In this document: positions 38,927-48,779 of the stretch, in pieces | How positions within the stretch are numbered: position 1 is the first letter of the stretch | Layout of the letters: every line of letters starts with the position of its first letter | NCBI GenBank assembly: GCA_963848375.1 | Contig: CAWKDK010000026.1 | Coordinates: 26,689-90,688 of the forward strand | Source of the DNA: JAJPJE01 sp963848375 | Lineage (GTDB): Bacteria > Acidobacteriota > Terriglobia > Terriglobales > Acidobacteriaceae | Reading direction: 5' to 3' | DNA length: 64,000 nucleotides | The notes under the pieces: generated by a model | What the model was told of the DNA's origin: nothing | Seen by the model: the letters and a program-made list of their open reading frames with translations, nothing else | Databases searched by the model: none | Made by a program: the position numbers and the translations under genes

Positions 38927-41158
38927 GTGAAGCAACTGGCTCTGGCCATTGTGATTGTTCTCGCCGCACTGGCGACGGGTTGTGGCGGAGGAAGCCTTTC
39001 GGTTTCGATTTCGCCTACTACTGCTACGGTTCCTCCCGGAGCGACGCAGCAGTTCACGGCAAAGGTCAGCAACTCCAGCGATTCCACGGTCACCTGGCAA
39101 GTGAACAGCGTCGTCGGTGGCAACAGCACCGATGGCATCATCTCCACCAGCGGGTTGTATACCGCGCCCACCACGATTCCTGGATCCGGCGCTGTCACTA
39201 TTACGGCTGTTCCCACCGCTGATACCACCAAGAGCGCGACCGCGACCGTCACCATTGCGAATGCAGTTTCGATCTCGCCCAACAACGTTCTCGTTGCTGT
39301 GAATGCGACGCAGCAGTTCACCGCGCTAGTCACTTTCTCGACGAACACAGCGGTTACGTGGCAGGTGAATGGTGTAGCCGGAGGTAATTCAACCGTTGGC
39401 ACGATCGGAACCGGCGGACTCTATACCGCTCCCAGTTCAGTTCCCTCTAATCCCACTATCACCATCACTGCGATTTCCGAAGCCGATACCAGTAAGAGCG
39501 CGACTGCCAACGTCCAGATCACACCGCCCACGCTGGTGATATCGCCCACCGGGGTCTCGCTGACTGCCGGTTCGCAGCAGGTATTTACCGCAACGTCGCT
39601 TCAGCAGCCGGTGAAACCGACTTGGAGTGTCACGTGCGCCAGCCAGACCGCGACTGATTGCGGAACCATCACCTCCGACGGCGTCTATAACGCGCCTCTC
39701 GCGCCGCCATCTGGCGGAACGGTCGTCGTTACCGCAACCATGCCAGATGGCAGTGCGCTTCCCGCGAACACCACTGTCACGATCCAGATTTCTCCTGCCC
39801 TCCTCGCAGGCACTTACGTTTTCGGCGTCGCGAGTGACGCAGTAACCGGATTCTCGGCTGAAGCGGGAGTCATTACCTTCGACGGCGTCGGCAACATCCT
39901 CGGCGGCTCGCTTGATCAGAGCGGAACCGGCGCTGGGCCCATCACCATCACCGGCGGCACCTATCAGGTTGGCACCGACGGGCGCGGCTCGGCTCTCCTT
40001 GAAACCAGCCAAGGCGCGATTGCATGGCAATTCGCGGTTGCAACTCACGCGAAGACATTTCTTGCACGCCTTGCCGCAAACGGCGTTACCGCGATGGGCA
40101 CGATGGAACTTCAGCAACCCTCCGCGACCACTGCGATCAAGGGCGGATACGCCTTGAACCTTACCGGCGTCACTACTGCCAGTCCTGCGAGCCCGTTCAT
40201 GATGGCCGGCAGTGTCACAACAGACGGAACCGCTACCGTCACCCGCGCTGTCCTCGACGCCGCCACCAATTCAGGGGTGAGTTCGAATCTGACTGGCACG
40301 GGGACGTATACCGCGCCTTCCAGCACTGGTCGTGGCACGATTAGTTTCTCGACCACCCTGGGGAGCCAGACTTTTACTTACTACCAGGTCGACAGCACTC
40401 ACTTGCAAGTGGTCGAAACCGATGGCACTCAGTTAGCGGGTGGCGAGTTGTACCAGCAAGCGGCTGGGCCGTTCTCCGCCTCCAGTTTCAACGAGAAGCT
40501 CGCCTTCACGTTAAGCGGCTTCAAGTCGGGAGCCGTTTATGCAATCGGCGGACTGTTTACCCTGAACGGTAGTTCAGGAATCACCAACCGTCTTATCGAC
40601 GGAGTAAGTCAGACAGTCTTCGATACCAACGGTTCGTATCTGGTCACCGACACGGCCTCGGGCCGCACCACCGCAACCTGGACAATCGCTGGTGGAACCA
40701 CCTCGCAATTTGTCCTGTATCCAAGAAGTGATGGCGGCTTTGTGATGCTGGAAACCGATGGCGGCAACATTGCTCAAGGCCTCGCCTTGCAGCAAACGCT
40801 TACTTCGCCAAGCGTGTTTTCACTGGCCGGAAATCTCGCGTTGGGTATGACGGGATACGAGGCAACTGCTACCACTCCGGAAGTTCTCACCGGCAATCTA
40901 GTGATCACTCACCAGGGAGCGCTCTCGGGAATTCTGGACACCGCCGACAGTACTGGCGTCACCGTCAGAGACGTGTTGCAGATCGGAACCTTCTCCGTGG
41001 CTCTCGATACCGGCCGCGGCACCGCCACGATTCTGTCCTCTTCCCCGGTTCTCGCGAACGGTACCGTCATCATCTATATCCTCGATGCGAACAACGCGCT
41101 GTTATTCGAGTCCGATGGAGACCGCATTCTGACAGGTACGATTGCACGCCAGTTCTGA
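38927..41158 (+). CDS. Large Ig-like repeat lipoprotein, paralogue B
   Basis: 743 residues from GTG at 38927 (AGGAGA four bases upstream; short but workable). It has a lipoprotein signal with lipobox TGC (KQLALAIVIVLAALATGCGG). Three Ig-like repeats follow (VSISPTTATVPPGATQQFTA, a second at NNVLVAVNATQQFTALV, a third at VISPTGVSLTAGSQQVFTA) with the recurring WQVN...GGNST..G..GLYTAP pattern. The remainder is repeated beta-rich units with ITGGTYQVGTDGRGSALLE and YTAPSSTGRGTISFSTT. The first two Ig repeats are close copies, suggesting recent internal duplication. It is the divergent paralogue of the gene at 35611-37659 and is followed by a strong terminator. Confidence 0.8.
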   Translation: MKQLALAIVIVLAALATGCGGGSLSVSISPTTATVPPGATQQFTAKVSNSSDSTVTWQVNSVVGGNSTDGIISTSGLYTAPTTIPGSGAVTITAVPTADTTKSATATVTIANAVSISPNNVLVAVNATQQFTALVTFSTNTAVTWQVNGVAGGNSTVGTIGTGGLYTAPSSVPSNPTITITAISEADTSKSATANVQITPPTLVISPTGVSLTAGSQQVFTATSLQQPVKPTWSVTCASQTATDCGTITSDGVYNAPLAPPSGGTVVVTATMPDGSALPANTTVTIQISPALLAGTYVFGVASDAVTGFSAEAGVITFDGVGNILGGSLDQSGTGAGPITITGGTYQVGTDGRGSALLETSQGAIAWQFAVATHAKTFLARLAANGVTAMGTMELQQPSATTAIKGGYALNLTGVTTASPASPFMMAGSVTTDGTATVTRAVLDAATNSGVSSNLTGTGTYTAPSSTGRGTISFSTTLGSQTFTYYQVDSTHLQVVETDGTQLAGGELYQQAAGPFSASSFNEKLAFTLSGFKSGAVYAIGGLFTLNGSSGITNRLIDGVSQTVFDTNGSYLVTDTASGRTTATWTIAGGTTSQFVLYPRSDGGFVMLETDGGNIAQGLALQQTLTSPSVFSLAGNLALGMTGYEATATTPEVLTGNLVITHQGALSGILDTADSTGVTVRDVLQIGTFSVALDTGRGTATILSSSPVLANGTVIIYILDANNALLFESDGDRILTGTIARQF

Positions 41159-41182
41159 GCGGCACCTCACGTAACGAAACGT

Positions 41183-41210
41183 AACCCCGGTGCATAAACA
41201 CCGGGGTTTT
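41183..41210 (+). terminator. Rho-independent terminator
   Basis: AACCCCGGTG and CACCGGGGTT form a perfect 10-bp stem with a 6-base loop and a TTTT tail, 25 bp after the stop of the Ig-like gene. Confidence 0.85.
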
Positions 41211-41643
41211 CAGCTCGTCCCACCTGATTTTCGCAAGCGACCCGAAAACATCTTCATACGTCGCGGCACGGGAGTTGCCGCCTTCCATATTGTGCAAATC
41301 CAGTGCTGCGGGATTCTATTTGCTGTCAGATGGTTATTGCCCTGCCTCGGGGAACAAGTATTCGGTTTGGAAGGCCATCCGCGGGTTTCGGGACCAAGCC
41401 TCCATGATGCAGGGATACCAGTTTTTGTACGGTGCTCTCAACCTCTCGGTTCAAGTGATTGAAATCAGGCAATCGCCTTAGGAGACGACAACGGCTCCAA
41501 ATTTGCATTACGCCGCATGGCTAAAAACCAATGCAGAGTTGGTCTTTGTCCGAACTATCGGCCGAACTGTTATCCCGTGTCCGGAGCTTTTGCGATGAGC
41601 TGCGGCAGGCGCGACGTTTGGTTTGGCCCGGGAGAAAGAGTCT
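41211..41643. other. Intergenic region upstream of the second TonB receptor
   Basis: About 430 bp. Short ORFs exist on both strands but none has a ribosome site or recognisable protein. The last part, with GGAGAAAG before the ATG at 41644, is the receptor leader. Confidence 0.4.
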
Positions 41644-44600
41644 ATGCGATTCTCGCTCATGCCTTCTGTTCACCTTGCTAATCACCGTCATTGCCTTTGC
41701 CATCGTGATTCCCTATGCGTCGGCGCAAAGCTTGACGCAAGGCGGTGTCCGCGGCACCGTCACCGATCCCAGTGGCGCTGTTATCCCCAATGCGAATGTC
41801 GAGCTGAAAGACCTAAACACATGGTGCAACCCAGACACGCAAAACATCCGGCACTGGCGCATATAACTTCGCGCTTCTGCCTCCAGGAACCTACAGCCTC
41901 ACCTACAGTGCTCCGAATTACGTGACCACTACCCGCAACGTGCAGGTCACCGTCGGCCAAGTCTCGACCCAGGACGTGAAGTTGGGAGTGGAATCGGCAA
42001 GTCAAACCGTGACCGTAACTGCAGAAGGTGGAGTTCTGCAGACCAACACGCCCGATCTCACCACGACCATGTCGAACGAGCAGATCCAATACGTACCGAA
42101 CGGTGGCGGAGATTTGAGCTACATCGCCCAGACCGCGCCGGGGTCGGTCATGAATAGCCAGGCAGGCTTCGGAAATTTCTCCAGCAATGGCGTGCCCGCG
42201 AATGCCAATAACTTCACCTACAACAGCATGCCGGAAAATGATCCGTTCCTTAGCCTTAACAACTCTGGCGCGACGAATATTCTGCTTGGTCAGAACGACA
42301 TCAATGAAACCAGCGTCGTCAGCAATGGATACTCCGGCGAGTATTCGATGCCAGGAGCCAACGTCAATTACGTGAGTAGGAGCGGCACGAACACGTTTCA
42401 CGGGAACGCCATTTGGCGCTGGAATGGCAGCTATGTGAATGCAAACAACTATTTCAACAAGCAGAATGTTCCGGTGACGCCGCGGCCCTTCGTCAACGAC
42501 AACATGTGGCAGGCCTCATTCGGCGGACCCATCAGGAAAGATAAAACATTCTTCTTTGTGGATACAGAAGGTCTCTACCTTCTCATACCAGTATCCACAA
42601 GCGTCAATGTTCCCTCCGCGGGATTTCAATCGGCGGTGCTCTCGAATATAGCGACCGCACAGCCCACCGCGCTCCCTCTGTACCAGAGCATGTTCAGCAT
42701 CTACAACCATGCGCCCGGCTCCAATACTGCGAGCAACACGCCTTCAGAATGGTGGATGCGGAGACTTCACCGGTACTCTCGGGTTCGGCGCCGGTAACCC
42801 TTGCGCCCTTCATTACAACTCCACCGTAACCGGAAACACCCATGAATGGCTGGTGACCGGACGTCTCGACCAGAACTTTCGGTCCGAATGACAGGGCATT
42901 CATCCACTTCCGCACCGATCACGGAGTGCAAGCTACCTATACCGATCCCCTGACTCCGCTCTTCAACGTCACCAGTGACCAGCCTCAGTACGAAGGTCAA
43001 CTGCAGTGGGTGCATAATTTCGGGGTAAATACGACAAATTCGTTTAATGCCACCGGTCAGTGGTACAGCGCGATATTCAAGAACTCTAACCAGGCCGCTG
43101 CCCTTGCCGTTCAACCCGCTCAAATCTCATTTAGCGGCAACACCCTGTACAACCTGGGAGAGGGCTATCAGTTGCCTTTCGGAACGCCTCAAGGTCGTGA
43201 CGTCACCCAATGGGGCTTCGTGGACGACGTGAACCATATAAGAGGGAACCACTCGATTAAGGCTGGAATTAACTTTGCACGGTATGACATCTCAACCCAC
43301 GGCCCGGGCGTAGGAACGTTGCCGCTCGTTGGAAGCGAAACGCTGACTGATTTCTTCAACGGCATGGGAACCACGTACACCCAGTCATTCCCCACGCGGC
43401 TTGAACAGCCCATCAACCTTTATGACTTGGGCTTCTATGGGCAGGACACCTGGCGCGTTAAAAGCAATCTGAGTCTGACTTTCGCGGTTCGCGCTGATCG
43501 CTATTCGAATCCGAGTTGCACCACGAACTGTTTTAGTCGCTTTGACAACAATTTCCTCGACGTCGCTCACGACGTCAACATCCCCTACAATCAAACCATC
43601 GCCTCGGGACAGAACCTTGCTCTGCCGGACTATCATCCCTGGCAAATTCAACCCCGCTTTGGTTTTAACCTCAGTCCTTTCGGAACGGGTGCAAACCTGG
43701 TGATCAGCGGCGGGTTCGGCCTGTTTGCTGCAATCTTGCCAGCCGCATTTACCGACAGTTTCCCGGGATTGATTAACAATCTTCCCAATGACCCATCGTT
43801 CACCATTTCGGGGCTGCCATTTGCGCCTGCGACCCCTGGTAACGCGGGAGCGGCGGCTGCGGCTGGAGCAACTGCATTCACTACCGGGTTCAACAATGGG
43901 GCAAATTTCGCCGCCTTGAACTCGGCAGTAACGGCTGCCACCGGGACACCGTTCAGCGTGCCCAATTTCTTCAACGCCGCAACCGGGCAACATCCGCCCA
44001 GATTCCAGGAGTGGAATCTGCAAGTCGAGAAGGGATTCGGCAACAACACAGCGTTGACCCTCAGATATGTTGGGAATCACGGTATCTGGGAAACGATTAA
44101 CAATACTGGCCAGAACGGCTACTGCGGTCCGACGGCAGCCATCACCGCTCCGGCTGGAACCGCAGACTGCTTCTCAACGCTTGGGATTACGTCCTTCACT
44201 GGTCTTCCAACTTCGCCGATCGACCCGCGGTTCCTGACGGTGACCGAAATCTCCTCGGGTTACAATTCGAACTACAACGGTCTGACTGCATCTTTCCTGC
44301 GGCGCTTCTCCTCGTTCCAGTTCCAGTTCAACTACACCTGGAGTCACGCGCTGGACTTTGCTTCCAACTCGGGGCAAGCGAGTACGCCGTTCAACGCTCT
44401 GACCAACGCCAGCATCACGAACCCGCAAAATCCGTTCAACGTGCGGCAGAACATGTACGGCAATGCGGATTACGATATCCGTCATTACTTCAGCGCCAAC
44501 TACGTCTACACCACTCCAAAGAGTCTGCTGACCAACAAGTGGGGTAAATGGTTGGGTGACTGGACCATTGCCGGAACAATCTTCGCCCACACTGGCACTC

Positions 44601-45085
44601 CATTCACCGCTGTGGACACCGGAACGGGAGGCGCCCTCGCCGGGTTCGGATATGGTGGCACAAATCTGTTCGGCGGTATTTTCGCTAATCAGACGGGAAA
44701 TATTGTGAACAATAGCTGCGGTTCTCAATTCGCAAACACGGCCACCAACGGACCGTGCCCCACCCTCACCAGCAACTTCGCCGCATCCCCGAGCGGATTT
44801 GGCAACCAGCAGCGAAACCAGGTACGCGGACCGAACTTCTTTGACACGGATCTTTCGATCTTCAAGAATTTCAGGGTCAAGGAACGAATGCAGTTCACAA
44901 TCGGCGCTACCGCTTACAACCTCTTCAATCATCCGAACTTCGATCAGCCGCAGGGCGATGTCGCCTCCTCCCAGTTCGGCCAGATTGTGACGACCGTCAG
45001 CCCCCCGACTTCCATCTACGGCTCCTTCCTTGGCGCAGACGCGTCACCGCGCGTTCTGCAATCGCAGATCAAGTTCAGCTTCTGA
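41644..45085 (+). CDS. Second Oar-like TonB-dependent receptor (three to four frameshifts)
   Basis: Fragments join into about 1145 residues after removing one base at each of 41661 (tentative), 41822, about 42747 and 42880. GGAGAAAG precedes the ATG at 41644. The repaired signal peptide is MRFSLILLFTLL then VIPYASAQS. A carboxypeptidase-regulatory domain (GVRGTVTDPSGAVIPNANVE) and a plug (NEQIQYVPNGGGDLSYIAQT, ...EYSMPGANVNYVSRSGTN) follow, then a long beta-barrel ending in Phe (QSQIKFSF). If the tentative first shift is wrong, the start is ATG at 41531. It is an acidobacterial outer-membrane receptor with unknown ligand. It stands alone, without TPR or CRTAC1 genes. Confidence 0.85.
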
Positions 45086-45104
45086 AGGAACTTGGTAACT
45101 TGCT

Positions 45105-45131
45105 GGCGCGGACTTCGGTCCGCGCCTTTTT
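45105..45131. terminator. Two-way Rho-independent terminator
   Basis: GGCGCGGAC-TTCG-GTCCGCGCC, a perfect 9-bp stem with a stable TTCG tetraloop and TTTTT on the plus side. It sits between the converging receptor and amidohydrolase genes and ends one base from the amidohydrolase stop. Confidence 0.9.
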
Positions 45132-46409
45132 CTATCTCCGATAAACCACGCCGCCCTTCATCACAAAGCTCACGCGCTTGAGTACGCCGATGTCCTTCGT
45201 CGGATCACCCGGCACGGCGATCACGTCCGCAAAATATCCTGGCTTTAACGCACCGATCTGCCCATCCCATCCCAACAGCTTTGCGCCATTGATAAGGTCC
45301 GCCTGCAGCACCGCCACCGGATTCATTCCGTACTCCACCATCAGCTCGAACTCGCGCGCCTGCGTTCCATGCGGAAACGGCCCCACGTCCGACCCCACCG
45401 CCATTGGCACGCCCGCCGCCAACTGCTTCTTGAATTCCTGCGCGTGCAGCGCTTGCAAATCCCGCTCGCGCTTGGCGGCGACTGGCGTCTCCGCATGATC
45501 GGCGAAGTACTCCGCAATCGCGAACGTCGGAACCGCTGGAATTTTCTTCTCGTGCATCAGCTTCATCGTTTCGTCGCTGAGTTGATACGCATGATCCACA
45601 GACTCCACCCCAGCCTGCACGGCATAGAGTGTCCCCGGTTCGCCAGTTGCATGCACCGCAACGCGCCTTCCCGTTCGCGCCGTCTCTTCGACCGCCGCCG
45701 CCAGTTGTGCTTCGGTGTACTGATACGGAGTCGAGAGCCGCCCGTCCACCAGCGTATCTTTCCCGGTTTCATAAATCTTGATGAAGTCAGCGCCTTCCTT
45801 CACCTGCCCGCGGATCGCTTCCACCAGTTGCTCAGCATTGTTGGCGTAGGTCGCATTCGAAAGCACATGTTGCGCCGGATTAAACTTGTTCGCGTCTTCG
45901 TGCCCGCCGAGAATGTCGATCGCATTCCCGCTGATGCGCAGGCGCGGCCCGGGAATCTGTCCCGAATCAATTGCATCGCGAACCGCTGTATCTGCCGACC
46001 CCGCGCCTTCGGTTCCCATATCGCGTTCGGCGGTGAAGCCGGCCATCAGATCCGCCTTCGCCGCCAGCGTCGCGATGATCGTGCGTTGCGGCACCGACTC
46101 TTCTACTGTCTGCAAATCCTCCGCGCCCGGGTGCAAGAAGAGATGTATGTGCGCGTCGATCAGGCCCGGCATCAGCGTCGTGTCGCCCAGGTCGATGACT
46201 TCCGCTCCCGCGGGACGCGTAACGCTCGCTCCCGCCGCAACGATGCGCTCGCCCTCGACAAGCACCTCACCAGGCGTGACAATCTTTCCACTCTCAACGT
46301 CGAATAGCCGCGCAGCGTGCAAAACGATGACGTGCGCTTGGGTTTGCGCACTCAACCCATAGGTCAGCAGTGACAGAAGAAGAATCGCGAACAATTCCCG
46401 CTTTCTCAT
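45132..46409 (-). CDS. Secreted metal-dependent amidohydrolase (imidazolonepropionase/prolidase-like)
   Basis: 425 residues with a signal peptide (LFAILLLSLLTYGLSAQ). Amidohydrolase TIM-barrel motifs are in order: DAHIHLF (metal His pair, near 86-91), FIKIYETG with the likely carboxylated Lys, VHATGEPG, SVDHAYQ, and VGSDVGPF with the catalytic Asp. The composite beta-sandwich is formed by both termini (IVLHAARLFDVESGKIVTPG and ...KDIGVLKRVSFVMKGGVVY). This subgroup includes Xaa-Pro/Xaa-Arg dipeptidases and related hydrolases. The exact substrate is unknown. It is exported, so probably periplasmic. Confidence 0.9.
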   Translation of the reverse strand: MRKRELFAILLLSLLTYGLSAQTQAHVIVLHAARLFDVESGKIVTPGEVLVEGERIVAAGASVTRPAGAEVIDLGDTTLMPGLIDAHIHLFLHPGAEDLQTVEESVPQRTIIATLAAKADLMAGFTAERDMGTEGAGSADTAVRDAIDSGQIPGPRLRISGNAIDILGGHEDANKFNPAQHVLSNATYANNAEQLVEAIRGQVKEGADFIKIYETGKDTLVDGRLSTPYQYTEAQLAAAVEETARTGRRVAVHATGEPGTLYAVQAGVESVDHAYQLSDETMKLMHEKKIPAVPTFAIAEYFADHAETPVAAKRERDLQALHAQEFKKQLAAGVPMAVGSDVGPFPHGTQAREFELMVEYGMNPVAVLQADLINGAKLLGWDGQIGALKPGYFADVIAVPGDPTKDIGVLKRVSFVMKGGVVYRR

Positions 46410-46453
46410 AGCGCAGAAATGCTAGCAGAAGAAACAAAGAATGGAGCTGGGAA

Positions 46454-46879
46454 TCAGGGGGCGGGCGTTGCCGGTGCGCAGCGCGTCGAATACACATCAT
46501 TCGTGATTTGTGCCGTGGCGGCGCTGGTTCCGGATCTGGAGGAGCCGTCCATGTCGCGCGCTCGGTCCTGCTCGGCGCTTTGCAAATCTGGATGATCGCG
46601 TCCGTTGATCATCACATCGAGAGTGGGACTCGAGCAGGCCTGCACTGCCGCATCTCTCACCTTCGCCATCTGCGCGCGCACCACCTCTTGCGGAGTTGTG
46701 TCGACCTGGCAATACGGAAACACGCTGGTAAAAACGTACGCGGTCCTGCCATCCTGGCAGTCAAAGCTGATTCGTTCCCACGTGTACATCTGTTTGGGCC
46801 GCGTGGCAGGCGTCTGCGGAAATACAGTCAATGCCGAAAACGCGAACAATAGGAAGCCGATTCCGTGTCTCAGATTCAC
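46454..46879 (-). CDS. Small secreted protein of unknown function
   Basis: 141 residues from GTG at 46879 with a signal peptide (GIGFLLFAFSALTVFPQ). The mature part has four Cys (FDCQDGRTAYVFTS, FPYCQVD, ...AACSSP, ...STRCAP), consistent with one or two disulfides. The C-terminal third is Ser/Asp/Arg-rich and probably disordered. No family recognised. It lies in the same orientation as both neighbours but has separate spacing. Confidence 0.55.
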   Translation of the reverse strand: MNLRHGIGFLLFAFSALTVFPQTPATRPKQMYTWERISFDCQDGRTAYVFTSVFPYCQVDTTPQEVVRAQMAKVRDAAVQACSSPTLDVMINGRDHPDLQSAEQDRARDMDGSSRSGTSAATAQITNDVYSTRCAPATPAP

Positions 46880-46915
46880 ACGAAATTGGATGCCGATTCA
46901 GGCACAGTGTGTCGG

Positions 46916-47545
46916 CTACAAATTTCCCACAATGCGGGCCTTGAGCGATTCGTACTCGGAGTCTGTAATCAGGCCTTTCTCGAACATTTCCTTCGCCTGT
47001 TCGAGTCGCGTCGCGGCGCCATCACTGCTTGACGCGTTCGCGCCACCACCCGCCCCTGCGGCCGCTCCCAGCTGAATGCCTCCGGACTTCGCGCGCAGCT
47101 CTTCCAGTTCGCGGATGCGCCGCTTCTCTCTCCATGCCTGCTCCTGCGCCTGGCAGATTCGATACACCGCCTCCGCCTGCTCTTTGCGCAGCCCGGGAAA
47201 ACTGAGAACTCTTGTCTGTCCGGCAACAGCCAGGTCAGGGCTCGACAACGCCACGATGCTCAGATCCGCGCCAAATACCCGCACTTTGATTTCGACATCT
47301 TTAATGTCCTGCCAGCGAACCGTCTCCGGATTGAATCCTCCGAACAGTCCCCGCGACATCCCAATAAAACGTCCGGACGTGGCGCAGATCAGCGTACGAC
47401 GACGGAACAGCGCAAACAGTCGTCGTTGCACCGCATAGGCTTCAATCGACTCGCCGGGAACCAGGAGCGACGCAAACTCCGCGATCGCCTTCTGTACGCG
47501 AGCATCTTCGCCAACTCCAGGATTACTCTTAGGCGCGTCTGCCAC
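46916..47545 (-). CDS. PH-like domain protein with C-terminal SHOCT motif
   Basis: 209 residues. GTG at 47545 is chosen over the one at 47569 because GGTGGAGG precedes it by 5 bases. Residues about 10-120 resemble a bacterial PH domain (IEAYAVQRRLFALFRRRTLI, then FNPETVRWQDIKDVEIKV). A helical segment (AVYRICQAQEQAWREKRRIR) and an Ala/Gly linker follow. The C-terminus is a SHOCT motif (RLEQAKEMFEKGLITDSEYE). No signal peptide or membrane helix. Such proteins bind proteins or membranes; role unknown. Confidence 0.75.
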   Translation of the reverse strand: MADAPKSNPGVGEDARVQKAIAEFASLLVPGESIEAYAVQRRLFALFRRRTLICATSGRFIGMSRGLFGGFNPETVRWQDIKDVEIKVRVFGADLSIVALSSPDLAVAGQTRVLSFPGLRKEQAEAVYRICQAQEQAWREKRRIRELEELRAKSGGIQLGAAAGAGGGANASSSDGAATRLEQAKEMFEKGLITDSEYESLKARIVGNL

Positions 47546-47771
47546 GGTTTCCTCCACCTGACTTCGCACGCAGTCTAGGCAGGCTCGTGCCGTTTGTCAA
47601 AGCAGTAGAACAAGTAGCGGTCGGAAGATTTGTGTCTGCTATCCAATCGGCCAAATGCAAACCTGACTGGTCTCCAGATGATAAAAATAAACGCTCCAGC
47701 GAAACGACTTCAGGGAAACTCTCACTATCCAAGTAGCTCAAACTCTCAGTCAACTCAAAGCGAGGACTTCC

Positions 47772-48770
47772 ATGTACACCGGCCTTCTTGTTGCTACGGG
47801 CACCCTTGATGTCCAACAATTTTGGCCGAACGGCACCTCTGACGCCGATACCGCCAACATCATCGTTTCTTCCGGTGCGTTCCAGTTCAGCCCGACCGGC
47901 AAGACCCAGGACCTGAAGACTACGACTGCCTTCGACGGCGCCAAGATAAAAGGCGAGAAGAACGGAGTGGTGCACAACAACAAGCTGACCATCAGGTTTC
48001 AGGGCATTGACGCCGCCGAGCTTCACTTTGCTGCCCTGCTTCATAAGAAGGGCTTAAAACACAATGGCACCGAGTATCGACAACCCTATGGTGAAACCGC
48101 CGCAGCCGCACTTGGAACGTACGTGAAGTCCCACATGAAGGGAACAGCCTGTCGTGTGGAGACCCGCGTCGATTCGCCGAATGACGTTTTCGATATGTAT
48201 GGACGATTTATTGGCGATGTCTTCGTGAACACCGCCGGCGGTTGGATAGACCTCAATCACTGGCTCGTGCAGAACGGATGGGCTTTCCCTACCTACTACA
48301 ACTCCATGCGCCCGGATGAGATTCATGCGATCCAGACCCTCGCAAGTGGCGCACAGAAAAACTCCAAGGGCATTTGGGCACACGAGACTCGCAATACGGC
48401 AATCTGGGATAACAAACTTGTGTTTCGCGGCAAAGGAGCCAAGCCTCAACCCACGAAGGACGTAGGCCCCGTGATGATGCCGAAGATCTTTCGCCGTCGC
48501 ACCAGGTTCGAGGTTTCACACATGAACGACCTGCCTGAAGCAGCAGGCTCGTTTAGCTCATATCTCGGTTCACTGGACGACAGCTGGATCTCGACGAAGG
48601 CCTTCTTAGCCGATCCCGCCGTGAAGAAGGCGCCGAAGGGCCAAACGACTCTTAAGCCTCTAGTCGATGCGCATGACCTGTTCGCTGATAGTCCGGGCGA
48701 TCTGGTGTTCTTTGAGGCGGCATCGACCCTGGTGGGCGCCAACGGGAAACCAGTCACAAAATGGTTTTGA
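47772..48770 (+). CDS. Staphylococcal-nuclease-like protein
   Basis: 332 residues without a signal peptide. The SNase/Tudor-like OB fold spans about residues 70-200: LTIRFQGIDAAEL (matching the R...D.PE active-site strand, with Ala-Ala-Glu), later CRVETRVDSPNDVFDMYGR and VQNGWAFPTYY. A C-terminal extension of about 130 residues (from PKIFRRRTRFEVSHMNDL) is not typical of SNases. Members hydrolyse DNA or RNA with calcium. The catalytic Arg set is only partly visible, so activity is uncertain. Confidence 0.75.
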   Translation: MYTGLLVATGTLDVQQFWPNGTSDADTANIIVSSGAFQFSPTGKTQDLKTTTAFDGAKIKGEKNGVVHNNKLTIRFQGIDAAELHFAALLHKKGLKHNGTEYRQPYGETAAAALGTYVKSHMKGTACRVETRVDSPNDVFDMYGRFIGDVFVNTAGGWIDLNHWLVQNGWAFPTYYNSMRPDEIHAIQTLASGAQKNSKGIWAHETRNTAIWDNKLVFRGKGAKPQPTKDVGPVMMPKIFRRRTRFEVSHMNDLPEAAGSFSSYLGSLDDSWISTKAFLADPAVKKAPKGQTTLKPLVDAHDLFADSPGDLVFFEAASTLVGANGKPVTKWF

Positions 48771-48779
48771 TGACAGGCC

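Noticed and set aside
45369..46307. 312-codon plus-strand ORF across the amidohydrolase gene
   Set aside because: Arg/His-rich shadow of a gene with intact catalytic motifs.
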